A stretch of 64,000 nt of DNA, from the NCBI GenBank assembly GCA_029204225.1, contig CM055102.1, positions 6,202,820-6,266,819 of the forward strand, given 5' to 3'. Below the pieces are notes generated by a model. The model ran no database searches, was not told where the DNA came from, and was given only the letters and a program-made list of their open reading frames with translations. Source of the DNA: Diphasiastrum complanatum. Its lineage: Eukaryota; Streptophyta; Lycopodiopsida; Lycopodiales; Lycopodiaceae. Below, one piece after another: positions 24,625 to 35,900 of this stretch. Made by a program: the position numbers and the translations under genes. How positions within the stretch are numbered: the first letter of the stretch is position 1; the number at the start of each line of letters is the position of its first letter.

Positions 24625-25704
24625 ATGTCTAGTTTTTCTTCTTTACCTTTTAATGATGTATCATGGTATATTGATAGTGGAGCAACAACTCATATGAGTT
24701 GCTCCAAAGATTCTTTTGTTTCTATTGAATCTGTTTTAGATCCTAAGAAATCAATATACGCAGCAGTTGGTGATGCATGTGCAATTGAAGGTGTTGGAAG
24801 TTGTTCCTTAAAACTTACATCCTCTATGAATTTTACACTTTCTAATGTTCTCTATGTGCCTAATCTCACAAAGAGTGTGATTAGTGTAGGAAAGTTGTTA
24901 GATGATGGTTATGAACTGGATTTCAATATCAATGGTTGTTTCATAAAGAAAGAAGATAAGATCCTTGCAAGTGGATCTAAATATGGAGGTATTCTCAAGC
25001 TAGATGTGCATGAAAATTCAAGTTTATGTGATGCTGCATTGATGACTTATGTTTCCAAGGAGGAACTATGGCATAGGAAGTTGTATGTTTTCAACTTAAG
25101 GTCTATGCCTATTATAGTCAAGGAGATCAAGCCAAGAGTGGCTTATTCTATGGCAAAATCACTTATGGATCCATATTTAATGTCTTCTAAAAAGACAGAA
25201 CATTCTATGGAGTTGGAACATTCCAATGTTCATCTTTCTTTATGAGTAAGCAAGGAAGGTGTTTCTTGCTTTGCATGTACTATTGATGGATCCACAAGTT
25301 AGATTTGGCTGTGCCTTGTCGCTTCAAGTTTTTTGGTTCATGTGTATGTTTCATCATGCAAAACTTTATGGAGTTATGAAGCTAATGGAAAGAGTGCACT
25401 TTATGAAGTCTTGTTTAGTTATAAGCCTGAGGTTGTATACCTTAGTGTTCTTGAAGACTATTGCTTTGTATGTGGTTTCTTGGAAAGAAAGAAGAATGGT
25501 GATCCTAGTCTATGGATCATGGTTGGATGCTTATCCACCAAGGAAGGCTACATAGCCTTTACACTCTCTATCTCGAAGATGTTTGAGCATGGAGAAGTTC
25601 TTGATTTTGAAGATCTATTTTCTATCTTGGAAGTGGCCGAGAGCACAGTGTCTCACAGTGCATCACAAGTCATTACTATACTATGGCAAGTAGTCAAGTT
25701 GTGA
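24625..25704 (+). pseudogene. Copia protease and integrase end, no RT
   Basis: The open frame 24625-25245 contains the protease site YIDSGATTHMSC near residue 14 and the continuing protease fold (LSNVLYVPNLTKSVISVGKLL). A pre-integrase LWHRKL remnant lies near 25065. The catalytic integrase core is deleted. The frame 25333-25704 (SALYEVLFSYKPEVVYLSVL, then EGYIAFTL) aligns in pattern with the C-terminal integrase region of Copia but has drifted far while staying open. RT and RNase H are absent from here to the polypurine tract. Confidence 0.75.
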
Positions 25705-26612
25705 TGAGGTCAAGGTTTGAGGAGGAGTATCCTCAACATGCATGTCCAAGGAGATCTTCATCATTGTACAAGGCCGAGTCCTTGTTGATCTTATTTTATG
25801 GAAAAGAAAAGAAAAGTAAAGGTAGTATTCATTTTGTTTTACTCACCTATTGTTCTTTTTCTTTAAATATTGATGTATTTTGCTTAATTGAGATTTGCTT
25901 ATCTCAAAAATCAAGTAAGACTATCCTGTTTTTGAATAAAGTCTTTAGTTTGGAATTACTTCTTGTCTGTGACTTGATTATGTTTCTAAAACATCTAGGA
26001 AACAAGATGTTGTACCATCATTTGTATGCTCTTAAATTGCATAAAGAGCAAGTATGAGTTTAGTACTCATAGTTTGAAAAAAGGAGTTTTTTTCATATAT
26101 CGAGGCATATTGTAAACTTCTTGTGAGGTTAAGTGAAGCATCCACTGAGGACACTTACACCCTCAAGAAAGTATTTAGCCTTAATTTGATCAAGTTTGAG
26201 TATGGTTTCAAGATTAGATCCATTTTGGATAGAGTTCATATTTTTTGGACTGGTGAAGCTAGTATGCTTAATCTTGAATATTGCTCATGGTACAATCTTG
26301 ATTTGTATGATCTTTGTGGTCATGATGAGGCATGGAAGCCTCAGTTTTTTCAGTCTTTCTTGTAGCCAACTTCATGCACGTGGACTTTGGATACCCAGGA
26401 TCGACATCAGACATGTAGGAGGTACATTGGCATAGTAGCAGGTTGGTAGAATATTTTTCAAAGGCATTTGGAAAAGATTTCTATCAAAGAGAACTTATCA
26501 TGGATTTGGTAAGCATACTGCTATGATGGATTCTTTGTTCATCTTCACTTCAAATGCAAAGCAAAGAATCCAAACTCAAAGGATCTTCACCAACATCAGA
26601 TAGATATATTTT
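25705..26612 (+). other. interior 3' region of the Copia, nothing recognised
   Basis: Several short open frames lie here (for example 25683-26057, 26123-26365), with no domain that can be named. The sequence leads to the polypurine tract at 26613. Confidence 0.5.
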
Positions 26613-26621
26613 AAGGAGGAG

Positions 26622-26752
26622 TGGATATCTATTCTTAACGGTTACCTTGTTCAATTTCTTATAATCTACGCAAAACCTTATAGTTCCATCTTTCTTAGAA
26701 ACCAGGACCACTGGTGATGCCCAAGAAGACTTACTAGGTTGTACCCACTCCT
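26622..26752 (-). repeat. Gypsy RT segment duplicated at the inner edge of the 3' LTR
   Basis: These 131 bases equal 22425-22555, the Gypsy sequence just outside the 5' LTR, with one mismatch (cactcct against caccct near the LTR edge). The polypurine tract ends where the copy begins, sharing the bases ag. On the minus strand the copy still encodes the RT segment from [12 protein letters not shown] to NRYP. Confidence 0.92.
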
Positions 26753-27612
26753 TGTTAAAAATTGTAAAACATATCTATCATCTGTTGTTAATGTTTGGGG
26801 GATCCTACCCATGTAAATATTTTGTACATATCCAAGGTATGTGAATTGAGCACATATCCTTGTAGAATAGGACGAGTTTGGGTTAGGTAGATCAAATTCC
26901 AGTGACATGCATAAAGTCTAGTTGGTCTAGTATGATATGCAATAATGTTGACAATGTCTAGTTTGACATGCATATAGAGATTCACATGGAATTGGTCAAT
27001 TATGACCTTGTAAAAACTCGAGCCACAATAAATGCATAATGTCCTAAGTTTCCATAGTGACATGCAAAGCATGCAATCACTCTAATGGACACATGCATGT
27101 AGATTTGTACATGGCTAGTTGAGAAATTGCCATTTGGAGAAAGTAGGTAGAAGTTAGGTGCAACCTATGCATGCTAGCAGTTAGGTGTCAAGTTAATAGT
27201 TGTTTGCACTTGAATAGGTGTAGGATGTGCATTGAATGCAAGGAGTACCACGAATTTCGGCTCTCCTATATATGTATATATCATTCTCATTCACAAAGTA
27301 ATGAAGAACCAAAGTTTCATGTCATTTTGGGTCTAAACAAATATTGCTTGTTATCTCTTTAGCTCTCTCTCTCTCTCTAACTCGTGTTGAGGCTAATGCT
27401 CATACATTGAAATCTTGTATTTTTATTCATTCTTTGATCATTGCTATTATATTCTGTTGATTAGCATGCTAGATTGTGGATTAGCCATTTCTTCTGAACT
27501 AGATTTTGTTAATCAATCTAGAATCAGGTTATAGTGCCAATCACAAAGCTTAATTAAGATCAGTCACTCTTGTGGACATGACCCACACGTGTGAATTTTG
27601 AAAATTTTGTCA
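26753..27612 (+). repeat. 3' LTR of family A Copia
   Basis: Same ends as the 5' LTR. It differs by a few substitutions and small deletions (for example in the TA run near 27270 and after agaaccaaag). Confidence 0.9.
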
Positions 27613-28365
27613 CCTTCTTCAAGTAATCATGTAATTGCCTATTTACTTCAGCCTCTTCTGATGCACTCATTCGATAAGGACGTTGTGCGATCGGAATTGA
27701 ACCAAGTATAAGTTCAATTTTATGATCAACTGTTCTTTCGGGTGGTAAACCTACAGGAAGGTCTAAAAAAACATCATTGAATTCCTGCCTAAGTTCATTA
27801 TAGGCTTCAAACTCTGTAGTGTTCTCACTGGGTATATTCATGACATGTGTGTTAAGTTTATTATCAATGAAGCACATGAAATCATTGTGAAAACATAAAT
27901 AAACTTTAAAATCAGAATTCTTCATTATTGAATTAAGTTCCCATTTAGAATAAGCATTAACATTTTTAGTGTTAACACTTAAACTAGTCTTGATCTTAAT
28001 CAAAGAATCCTCATGCATAAAAGATAAATTTTTTTCAACAAAATCAATTTCCAATGACTTATTCTTATCAAAATGCCATTGTTGCTCGAGAACAATATCC
28101 ACATTGGTTATTGCAACAGCATGAAATCCTAGTTTTTTAGAGTAATCATGTATGTGCAATTATACATCAAGAACAACATAATCCATAAACGCAGAATTCA
28201 TTCCCGATGCCATTGTCACACAATATTTTTTCTCACTTTTTCTGGTAGGAAGGTTTAGCGTCTGCACCAAATTTACATTAATAAAGTTATGAGTGGATCC
28301 TGTGTCAAAAAGGACTTTAACAACTTGATTTTTAACTTTATCTTTAATGCAAATAAGGTCATTAG
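27613..28365 (-). pseudogene. Gypsy protease and N-terminal RT, left-hand continuation at 22555
   Basis: Read right to left, the protease core LFDTGSTHNFINVNL lies at about 28312-28268, with an intact Asp-Thr-Gly. A fairly open frame of about 180 codons follows, with FNDVFLDLPVGLPPERTVDH and IAQRPYRMSASEEAEVNR, the usual entry to Gypsy RT. The frame ends at YLKK, where the Copia LTR begins, and the next residues are found at 22555. A stop near 28160 separates protease from the rest. On the right it changes abruptly at about 28366 into plus-strand sequence. Confidence 0.87.
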
Positions 28366-30430
28366 GTCTTAACCCCAGGATTATCCAGCAAAAGAGGACG
28401 CAATTCCAGACCTCTTATCCTTATCATCAGGGATGCGGCACCACAATTTGGAACACCACTAAATCCACAACGTATGGCATTACCAGCACTACCTGGGTCA
28501 GGCAAAAAACAAGTGGCCCAAGTGAACTTGACAGCAGTAGACGCTCCACCTCAACCTGAGCAGCAGCAGTGGTATGGGTTTGATGAACCATTTGTTAATC
28601 TAGCTAGCAATGAGTACTACGCTACATACACTGCCCAACGTTAGCGCCAAGGTGGAAGAATCTACAGTTGCTACGGCTGTGGAGAAGGCTGCCATAGAAT
28701 TTTCCTATTCCCCATATTCCAGTGCTAGTAGTTACATGAGCGCAGAAACAGAAGGGGGTGGCACCCTCACCACCACCATCAGTAACAATGGCTGAAGATC
28801 AACCCTCTACGGCGGGACCTTATCCAAACGCCAAGGAGGAAAGACGTCAATATCAGAGAATTCACCATTAAATACAAGAAGCACAAGCCAAAGCAAAACT
28901 TGCAGTACCTCCAGCCTCGAAAGTTTCGGTACCACCAATAGGTTCGCCACAATGATCGGATTTAAATGACTGTTTACACCATTAGAATGTCCCTTTACAA
29001 ATGGCGAAACCTGAGGTTCCTCGAACAGAACTGTGCATGAGCCTACTGACCAACAGAATGAATGTTTCATTAGAGAGTTCCTGCGAATTGCACCACCAGC
29101 AAGGAGCATTCTTACAGAATGGCTAAATTGGGAACCTAAAGCAACGACAAAGGAACCCTTGTACTATGTCGGTTACAAAGAAACCAGCAACGTCCTCAAC
29201 ATTGGAGCAGCATGGAAGAGTGAACAACACAACATCACCCTACCAATCAAGCATAAGCGATATGAGGATGAAGCGATAGTGGTAGATGGAGAATCAAGTG
29301 TCAATCTAATCTCCACTACCTTATATAAAAAATGGGGTCGACAAGGGCCAAAGCCAACGAAATTTGCTATCAAATTAGCTGATCAATCTTGCATACAACA
29401 AAAATGTGTAGTTAAAGATATACCAGTAAATGTAACAAGAGTGCAATTTGTGATCACCTTTGTGGTAATGAAAATTCTGGAATCTCCTTCTGCTTATCGA
29501 GTCTTACTAGGAAGACCTTGGTTGAGAGTCGTGCAAGTGGTTCACAAGTGGGGTACAGGAAAACTCACCTTCAAAAAAAAAAAAACGGGCAGTTAAGGTG
29601 GATCCAATCACTTGAGCGGTGAAACCTATCAATCCGAAAGATGAAGACGACTCCTCCACCATAGATCATAGTATTGATCGCCCAAATCCAGTCAAGAGTG
29701 TTCATTATGATTCCCAAACGGATATTGTGCGATGAACGGATGCATTAGCTACAGTTGACTATATGGTTGGGCATACGTGTCAACCAGATTCGAATTTAGA
29801 ACCTAGCACTTCCTCACCAAAAGGATACACCCTAGACACGCCAACTATTTACGGAGTGAATATGATCAACGTGGCATGGTTGGCAACAGAACCTATTTCC
29901 AAGGTAGTTGAAAACGATCTGGTACCCTGGCAACATGTGTTCTCATACAATGAAGAAGCAGAGTTGACTGACGAGCAAATCCTACAACATATAGATCCCA
30001 ATCGATATGGCATGAGAAAAATACCAGCTTAGTCCCCTCGGACATCCCCGCTAGTTAAAATTTTCAAGGTTGAACCACCCAAGGCACCTACCTCAAGGAA
30101 GAATCAGCTAAGAAAACGATACAATCAGGTGATCCGTTGGAGTGATTTTCCTGAAAAGGCAATAGCTACTGTGGATGAAGATATTTGCGAGTTCACGAGC
30201 TGCTAGAAACTTTCAGAAACTATACCTTAGACGATGTGGTAATCATGCTGCCAAAAGCACAACAAGAGCTTGACAATGATCAAGATGATAAGAAACAAGT
30301 TTTTGAAGGACCAACTCAAATGCAACCGATGAACCTAGCTAGGCCATGTGAAGAAGACAAGATTGATCATGTGGGAGCACAACTGACACCCACGCAATTC
30401 ATACGACTACATAATTTGAGTTACCTGTGA
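28366..30430 (+). pseudogene. Gypsy-type gag tail and retropepsin, broken
   Basis: A degraded zinc knuckle (CYGCGEGCHR) is readable near 28660. The frame 29033-29596 resembles a Gypsy aspartic protease: VVDGESSVNLIS takes the place of the DSGS motif and YRVLLGRPWLR the place of the ILGRPWL motif. Frames at 29763-30032 and 30185-30430 continue in acidic linker-like sequence without a named domain. RT was not found. The strand is opposite to the Gypsy on its left, so this is a separate element. Confidence 0.65.
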
Positions 30431-31200
30431 AGGAACAATGGAAAAGTGATCCCTGCGAGAGTTCAATAAAAAAAAAACTTCAGAAACTTTGCATGCCATC
30501 AAGATCATCAAACCAACCTTTGCAAGCAGCATAAATGAATCATGCAGTAAATTGACTTGCCTATAAGGTTGGATTTTTAAAATTTGATAATAAGGGCAAG
30601 TTGGGTGAGAGTTCCTTCTCTGCGAGAGCTAAATTCTTGCATGACCTTCAAAACCTTCGCAAGACATGCAAAACAGCTTCGGAACTCTCGCCAGCTTCTC
30701 TAGGATCTTAGAAAATCATGAAGAAGGTCGCTGCAAAATTTGGTATTAATCTGACCTGTGGAAAGTACAATATGCACACTATTTCTCCACTATAAAAACA
30801 GGGAATTCGAGTCATTTGTCAGCGAAGCTCTTGCCGATTTTTACTCTGAATTTTCAATCGTCTCCAAAAGCCTTCAGATTTTGCACATACCATCCTCAGC
30901 CTACTGAACACACAGTATCCAACTACACATCCCTCCACTTCACTCCGATCACCCTGAAATCCACCATTATCCTCATTTCACTCATTCCACCTTCTCCGCC
31001 TTACCAAACTTCTTTACCAACCAAACTTGTCCAATCCATTTACCATTTTCATCACCCTTCGTCATGGCATCATCCACCAACCCCAATAACCAACCATCCA
31101 GCCCCTTCGATGAGATCGACACCACCCAGATCGCCCGCCTCAACATCCCTTCCGCCACCTAAATCTTTGACCTTCCCTCTTATTCCCAAATCCTTTATTG
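30431..31200 (+). mobile_element. LTR-like promoter region and possible gag start
   Basis: Repeated tgcgagag motifs (30457, 30622) and a good TATA sequence, ctataaaaacag (30791-30802), lie ahead of a CT/CA-rich transcribed-looking region. An ATG at 31063 starts a short frame (SSTNPNNQPSSPFDEID) that stops after about 32 codons. No LTR ends or primer site are certain. It could be the 5' part of another plant Gypsy element. Confidence 0.35.
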
Positions 31201-32881
31201 TTTACTAACGTTTAAAGGATATTTCCACAGAGCTTTACCACAATGTGGCTATCATCATGATGGTATAATGATTCTCAAGTTTTATGGGGCACCATTCTTG
31301 TGGACAAGGTGGATGATGTTGGTACCCCATGACAAAGGGAAGCGAGATATAATAGTTTGATTAAGCAATGTGGTCAAGATGGCTATAAGGATGTCAAAAT
31401 CATGGATTAGGAGTTCAACGTCTAAGTCATTAATATCTCATGCTCGATAGGTTTTGAATTTCTCACGGCTATGGAAACCATGTCCACAATAAACAAAGAG
31501 TGTTGAGGGAGAAGGGGACATAACAACAGGGGTAGCAATAGGGATAGTGTAGAGTGTCTTGGCCTACTTCGTTCCAACAATGCAAGTCACTCAATAGTGG
31601 GGGTAGAGCACAGAGACAAACTCTCTCTAGAATGTCCTAGAGGAGGAGCTAATCATTCTCTTCTAATCATGACTCTCATATGTTTGCTTTTTCAAGTGAC
31701 AAGTAAGATTGTAAAAATGTTTGAAATTTTGTAGAAGACTCGAAAAATGTATCTAAGTGTATTTAGCTTGTCGGTATCGATGTTTATATTCCTGTTAGCC
31801 GAATTTTTGACACCAAAAATCGGGCTAATTTTGGAGCTTAATTTTGCTATAGTATAGAAATCGGCATGTAAAAGCCGCAAAATTTCGATGTAAAATGGCT
31901 GAAAATCGCCAATAGTTAGGAGCCCCAGCCCGCCCGTAATGTGGCTAGAGGGAATTATGGCCTTAGAGTTGGCCTTTAAAAGTTTTTGACGGCCTTTAAA
32001 AAATCGGCCTATAGTATAGTTTCAGCTACTACGCCAAAATTTTGCAGTGTACTGTGATTTTCGATACTAATATAAAAACCTAAGTACTGTGTTTTCAGGT
32101 TGTTGCTCAATGGGAAGTGAGGGCTCAGTCACCAAAATTGCGAAATTGCGAGATAAAAATCCACAAAGTACAACGTCAAAAAAGGGGCCAAGATAATCCT
32201 AAAGTTGGGGCCAATGAAACATGGTGTATGACCAAGTGGGCAAGGACCAAAAGCTACAAAAATGAGCCATGGGGCCTCCTAATAGCCACATGGGAAAAAT
32301 CAAGGGAGGCCAAAATCAAAGTGAGGCTTCATTAAGAAGCTTAAGGGAGAAAAATCACATGGCAATAGGCATAAGGGCAACTCTATTAGCCACATGCCAA
32401 AAAGGCCAAATCAATTTTAATGCACAAGAAGGCCCTTAGTTGTGGATTTGGGATTTCAAGCATTGAAAGGACCCTTATATCAAGAAAATCAAATAGGCAT
32501 GAGGGGTGATTTTGAATAGGCATATGCTGAAGGGTTAAATCAACACTTAATGCCTTAGAAGTGACTGCTGCAGGGTTGAGAAAAGTGAAAAGTATCATTA
32601 ACTTCTTGAATGGGTTTGTACGGCATGTTCGAATCAAATAAACATCAGCTCTAACAAACAATTATCCATTACAAATAAAGAATCAGCACCAAAAAATTCT
32701 TTTAGAAAACACAAATGAAAAATTCCACATTCAAACTAGAATACATTGATACTTATTGATATCACTGTTAACCTAATCCTCTACAGCAAATGTGAATTAT
32801 ATAGCTGAAGTGCCATAGATGGTCCAACCATAGATAACCATGCTAGGAACGTTGGGTGATTGAAAAAATAAGTATCAAGAA
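31201..32881. other. no gene recognised; downstream of the reductase gene
   Basis: Non-coding sequence. The part nearest 32881 should hold the 3' untranslated region of the minus-strand reductase gene. No poly-A signal could be singled out. Confidence 0.5.
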
Positions 32882-32983
32882 TTAGCATATCAATGGAAAG
32901 ATTGCCCATCTCTTAGGGTAGTTATCAAACTTCGATTGATACCATTTGTGGGTCTCCAATCCAGCCAACAAAAGGTTTGATAC
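32882..32983 (-). CDS. PPRD: polyprenol reductase exon 6 (last coding exon)
   Basis: Thirty-three codons and a TAA stop after acceptor gatatag. It carries ETHKWYQSKFDNYPKR, the conserved C-terminal family signature. Confidence 0.9.
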   Translation of the reverse strand, partial: VSNLLLAGLETHKWYQSKFDNYPKRWAIFPLIC

Positions 32984-35900
32984 CTATATCATAAACGAAC
33001 ATGATAAAAAAAATTACTAGCTTGCAATTGTTTTGAAGTTGAATGCCTCTTGCTAGCTCTCAAAATTGCATACCGAAACCTAAGTCTAGAGTCCTTCCAG
33101 AAAAAAACTTTCATTTTGCAAGAAACCAAATTATGAAAAAATGAAAGTCGAGAACAGGTTTTACCACCCAAATAAAAAGGAGAATAATTGTCAAATCGGT
33201 CCCACCACTTGCAATAAAAATGCCTCCATAAATCACCTGAGTTAAAGAACTTTAGATATTATAGCAAATATAACCACCAAATAGAGATTAGGTAAGAGTA
33301 CCACAAAATTATAACCACCACAACTGAGAATTAACTTTGCAACCTCTACTGCTAATTTTATTCCCAAATATAATTATCTTCTCAAAATTTCTTGTTAGTG
33401 TTGCACATACACTTTCATGAAATCCTCTAGATCAAACATAGAACAAGTCAAAGTCAAAACAACTTTTGCCGTACTAGTCACTTGCTAAGTTAGAAAAGTC
33501 AATACTTTGTGAAGGTAGTTGAGAAGTAAATACTTTGTGTGAGGAAGTATTGCATACTTTATATCTTTCTATTTAGAAGGATCTATTACTTGGTTTGTGG
33601 ATGACATTCTATTGGTATCATTGTTAGAGATTGGTTGATATGTGGTATTAGAGGAACATCCAGGAGATGCAATTTAACTAAGTCCCTCATAGCTCGTATC
33701 TTATAAGAGTCTTGTGAGAATTGAAATGAATTCAATTTAAGAATCAATACAGGAGCCAACGACTTATGAAATACAAGTTTCCAAAAAACATGGGTGTTGA
33801 TGCAGGAGATTTTGAGAGCATTTTATGATGTTTGTAGATCCATTTCTTATTTTTTATTGTTGTGATGGTGCTATGGTAATTAAAGAGTTACACATGCATT
33901 ATGGATGTTGGTGAGATCTTTACTTGGAAGACGTTCAAAGAGACCAAGGGAGTCAATTTTCAAAGTCACAACAAATACTATCATGTCCACATTATTTGAT
34001 TCAAGGGGAATCCTATTACTTGATCCAAGGAGAGTCTACGAATTAGGTGATATGCTGACTCATGAGGTCACACATGTGCACTGAGGGGCATGAAGACAAA
34101 ATCAAGGCATTGAAGACTTGAAATGATGTAGAAAGGAGTGACATACGAAGGAGCTCTACATCAAGTAATGAAGACATTGGTATTAGATATCAAAGATCTT
34201 ATATTCAAAGTTGATGTTTCATTGTTAACCCTAAATGTTTAATCAGGGCATTTAAGGCCGAGCCTATGAAAGACTTAGACTTAGGCTTAGGTCAACTTAA
34301 GTTATAGTAGAGTCAAAGTTGACTAGGGCACATGCATATGCACACTCGGAGAAGAGTGAGAAGTGTACATACATGAAAAAGCAAGTAAAAAGCATAGTCA
34401 TGCATATGGTTAGCCTATCATGGGCACATGATAGCTATTCTTAGATGACCTATTTGTAGTAGTTAAATCTGATTTCATTGTACATAAAATTGCATATAAT
34501 GGACGCTTACTAGTTGAACACCATCTTTGGGGTGGCTCTCTCCAATTCATGTGTTGGTGCTCTTGTTTCTTGTGGGTGTGTGAGGCACTAATATGATCAG
34601 TCCACTTCACCTTAGGAATTTATGAACTTTGAACATGGTATCAGAACTATATGTTTTTTCATCACCAAGCTGCGATGCCACTGCATCCTAGCTTCAACCC
34701 TTGCATACCTACGTCTTGTGGCAAGATAACATCCCGGCCTACTAACCAAGTGGAAAGAGATCTTCTTTCTCCATGTGAAAATCAAAGCCCAGCTCATGGA
34801 GATTCACATCTATATACATAGTATAGGTGGGGTCACCTCCACCAACATGGTCATGTCACAACCATTGACAGGCATCAGTTGTGTGCACTATCCCAGGTCA
34901 AAAGCTTTAGATTACCCCACGCCAATAGAACATTGACACATGGCCCCCAAATGACCTGTAGTTCCGTACCAACATTCCATCCCACTGTTACCTCAAGTAA
35001 GTTGTTTCGTGCCCTTATGCTATGTAACAAATGTCATAAAGCAAATATAATTTGATGTTAGCACACTATTGATTTTTTATGTAAATCTTGGTAGTGTTCC
35101 AAATTAAGGTTGATACCCTCCATGTTCTTGCACAAATCATAGAGAATAGGGGCAAGTTAGAAAAAGAGTCCACCTTCAAAAGTAGAGAGTATGACTTCTT
35201 CTTAGGTGATAATAAGCGCTAGCACAAATTCTTGCACTATACATGTTGTACTTTTAGTTCTTCTCTAAGTTCTACTATGGCGGTCTCCCATCTAGTAGAA
35301 GTAGAAATGATACTAAATGCGTTGTGTAGGGTGAATACGGGTAGGATCCACTCAAATCACGGTTTCTATTGTTTGCTTAGGTTTCGTCTAAGGCGGTCTC
35401 CCTACTAGAAGATGCTTTTGCAAAGAGAATTACAGAATATCACTATGGCTGTCTCCCATCTAGTGAAAAACATAAACAAACATCAACAATCCTAGTTAAC
35501 GCCACAAGGGATGAAGATGAACTAATTATCCCATAATCGATTACACAATCCAAAGGCGAAGGCCTAGTGGGGCTCGAGCACCTACCACAAGGTATTCAGC
35601 CACCAATGGGCACACAAGTAAGCATAGAAAGACTAACGTGTTTTTATTAATTCAATACAAGTGTTGTTGAAGGCACTCATTCACTTCCATATATGGCAAA
35701 GTGGTGGACCTATGCTCTAAACATGCTTATGGGACTAAGTCCAAACTTAAAGCTAATTAACTTGTGCACTTACAAAAACTTAAAATAAAACTTAAAACTT
35801 GAACTTAGGAATTAACTTAACTTAGAAATTAAATCTTAAACTTAGACTTGAACCATTACAAATGATTATTTGTAATAATTTAACTTAAATGGTAAAAGGT

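Larger units (their letters stand above)
22556..27612 (+). mobile_element. Copia LTR retrotransposon (family A) inserted in a Gypsy pol
   Basis: LTRs lie at 22556-23427 (872 bases) and 26753-27612 (860 bases), both tgttaaaaattg...ttttgtca and nearly identical by eye. The primer site tggtatcagagc is at 23428-23439 and a polypurine tract aaggaggag at 26613-26621. The Gypsy reading frame ends at 22555 and resumes at 27613 within the same conserved RT motif, which proves insertion there. A clean five-base target duplication is not seen; about three bases (cct) are shared. The interior has gag, protease and integrase pieces but no RT or RNase H, so the element could only move with help. A 131-base Gypsy piece sits between the polypurine tract and the 3' LTR. 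Confidence 0.88.

Noticed and set aside
26622-27612. A longer LTR that includes the Gypsy piece as its start
   Set aside because: The left copy of that piece is continuous with the Gypsy frame outside the element, the right Gypsy flank resumes at the shorter LTR end, and the related LTR at 522-1251 starts at the shorter boundary.
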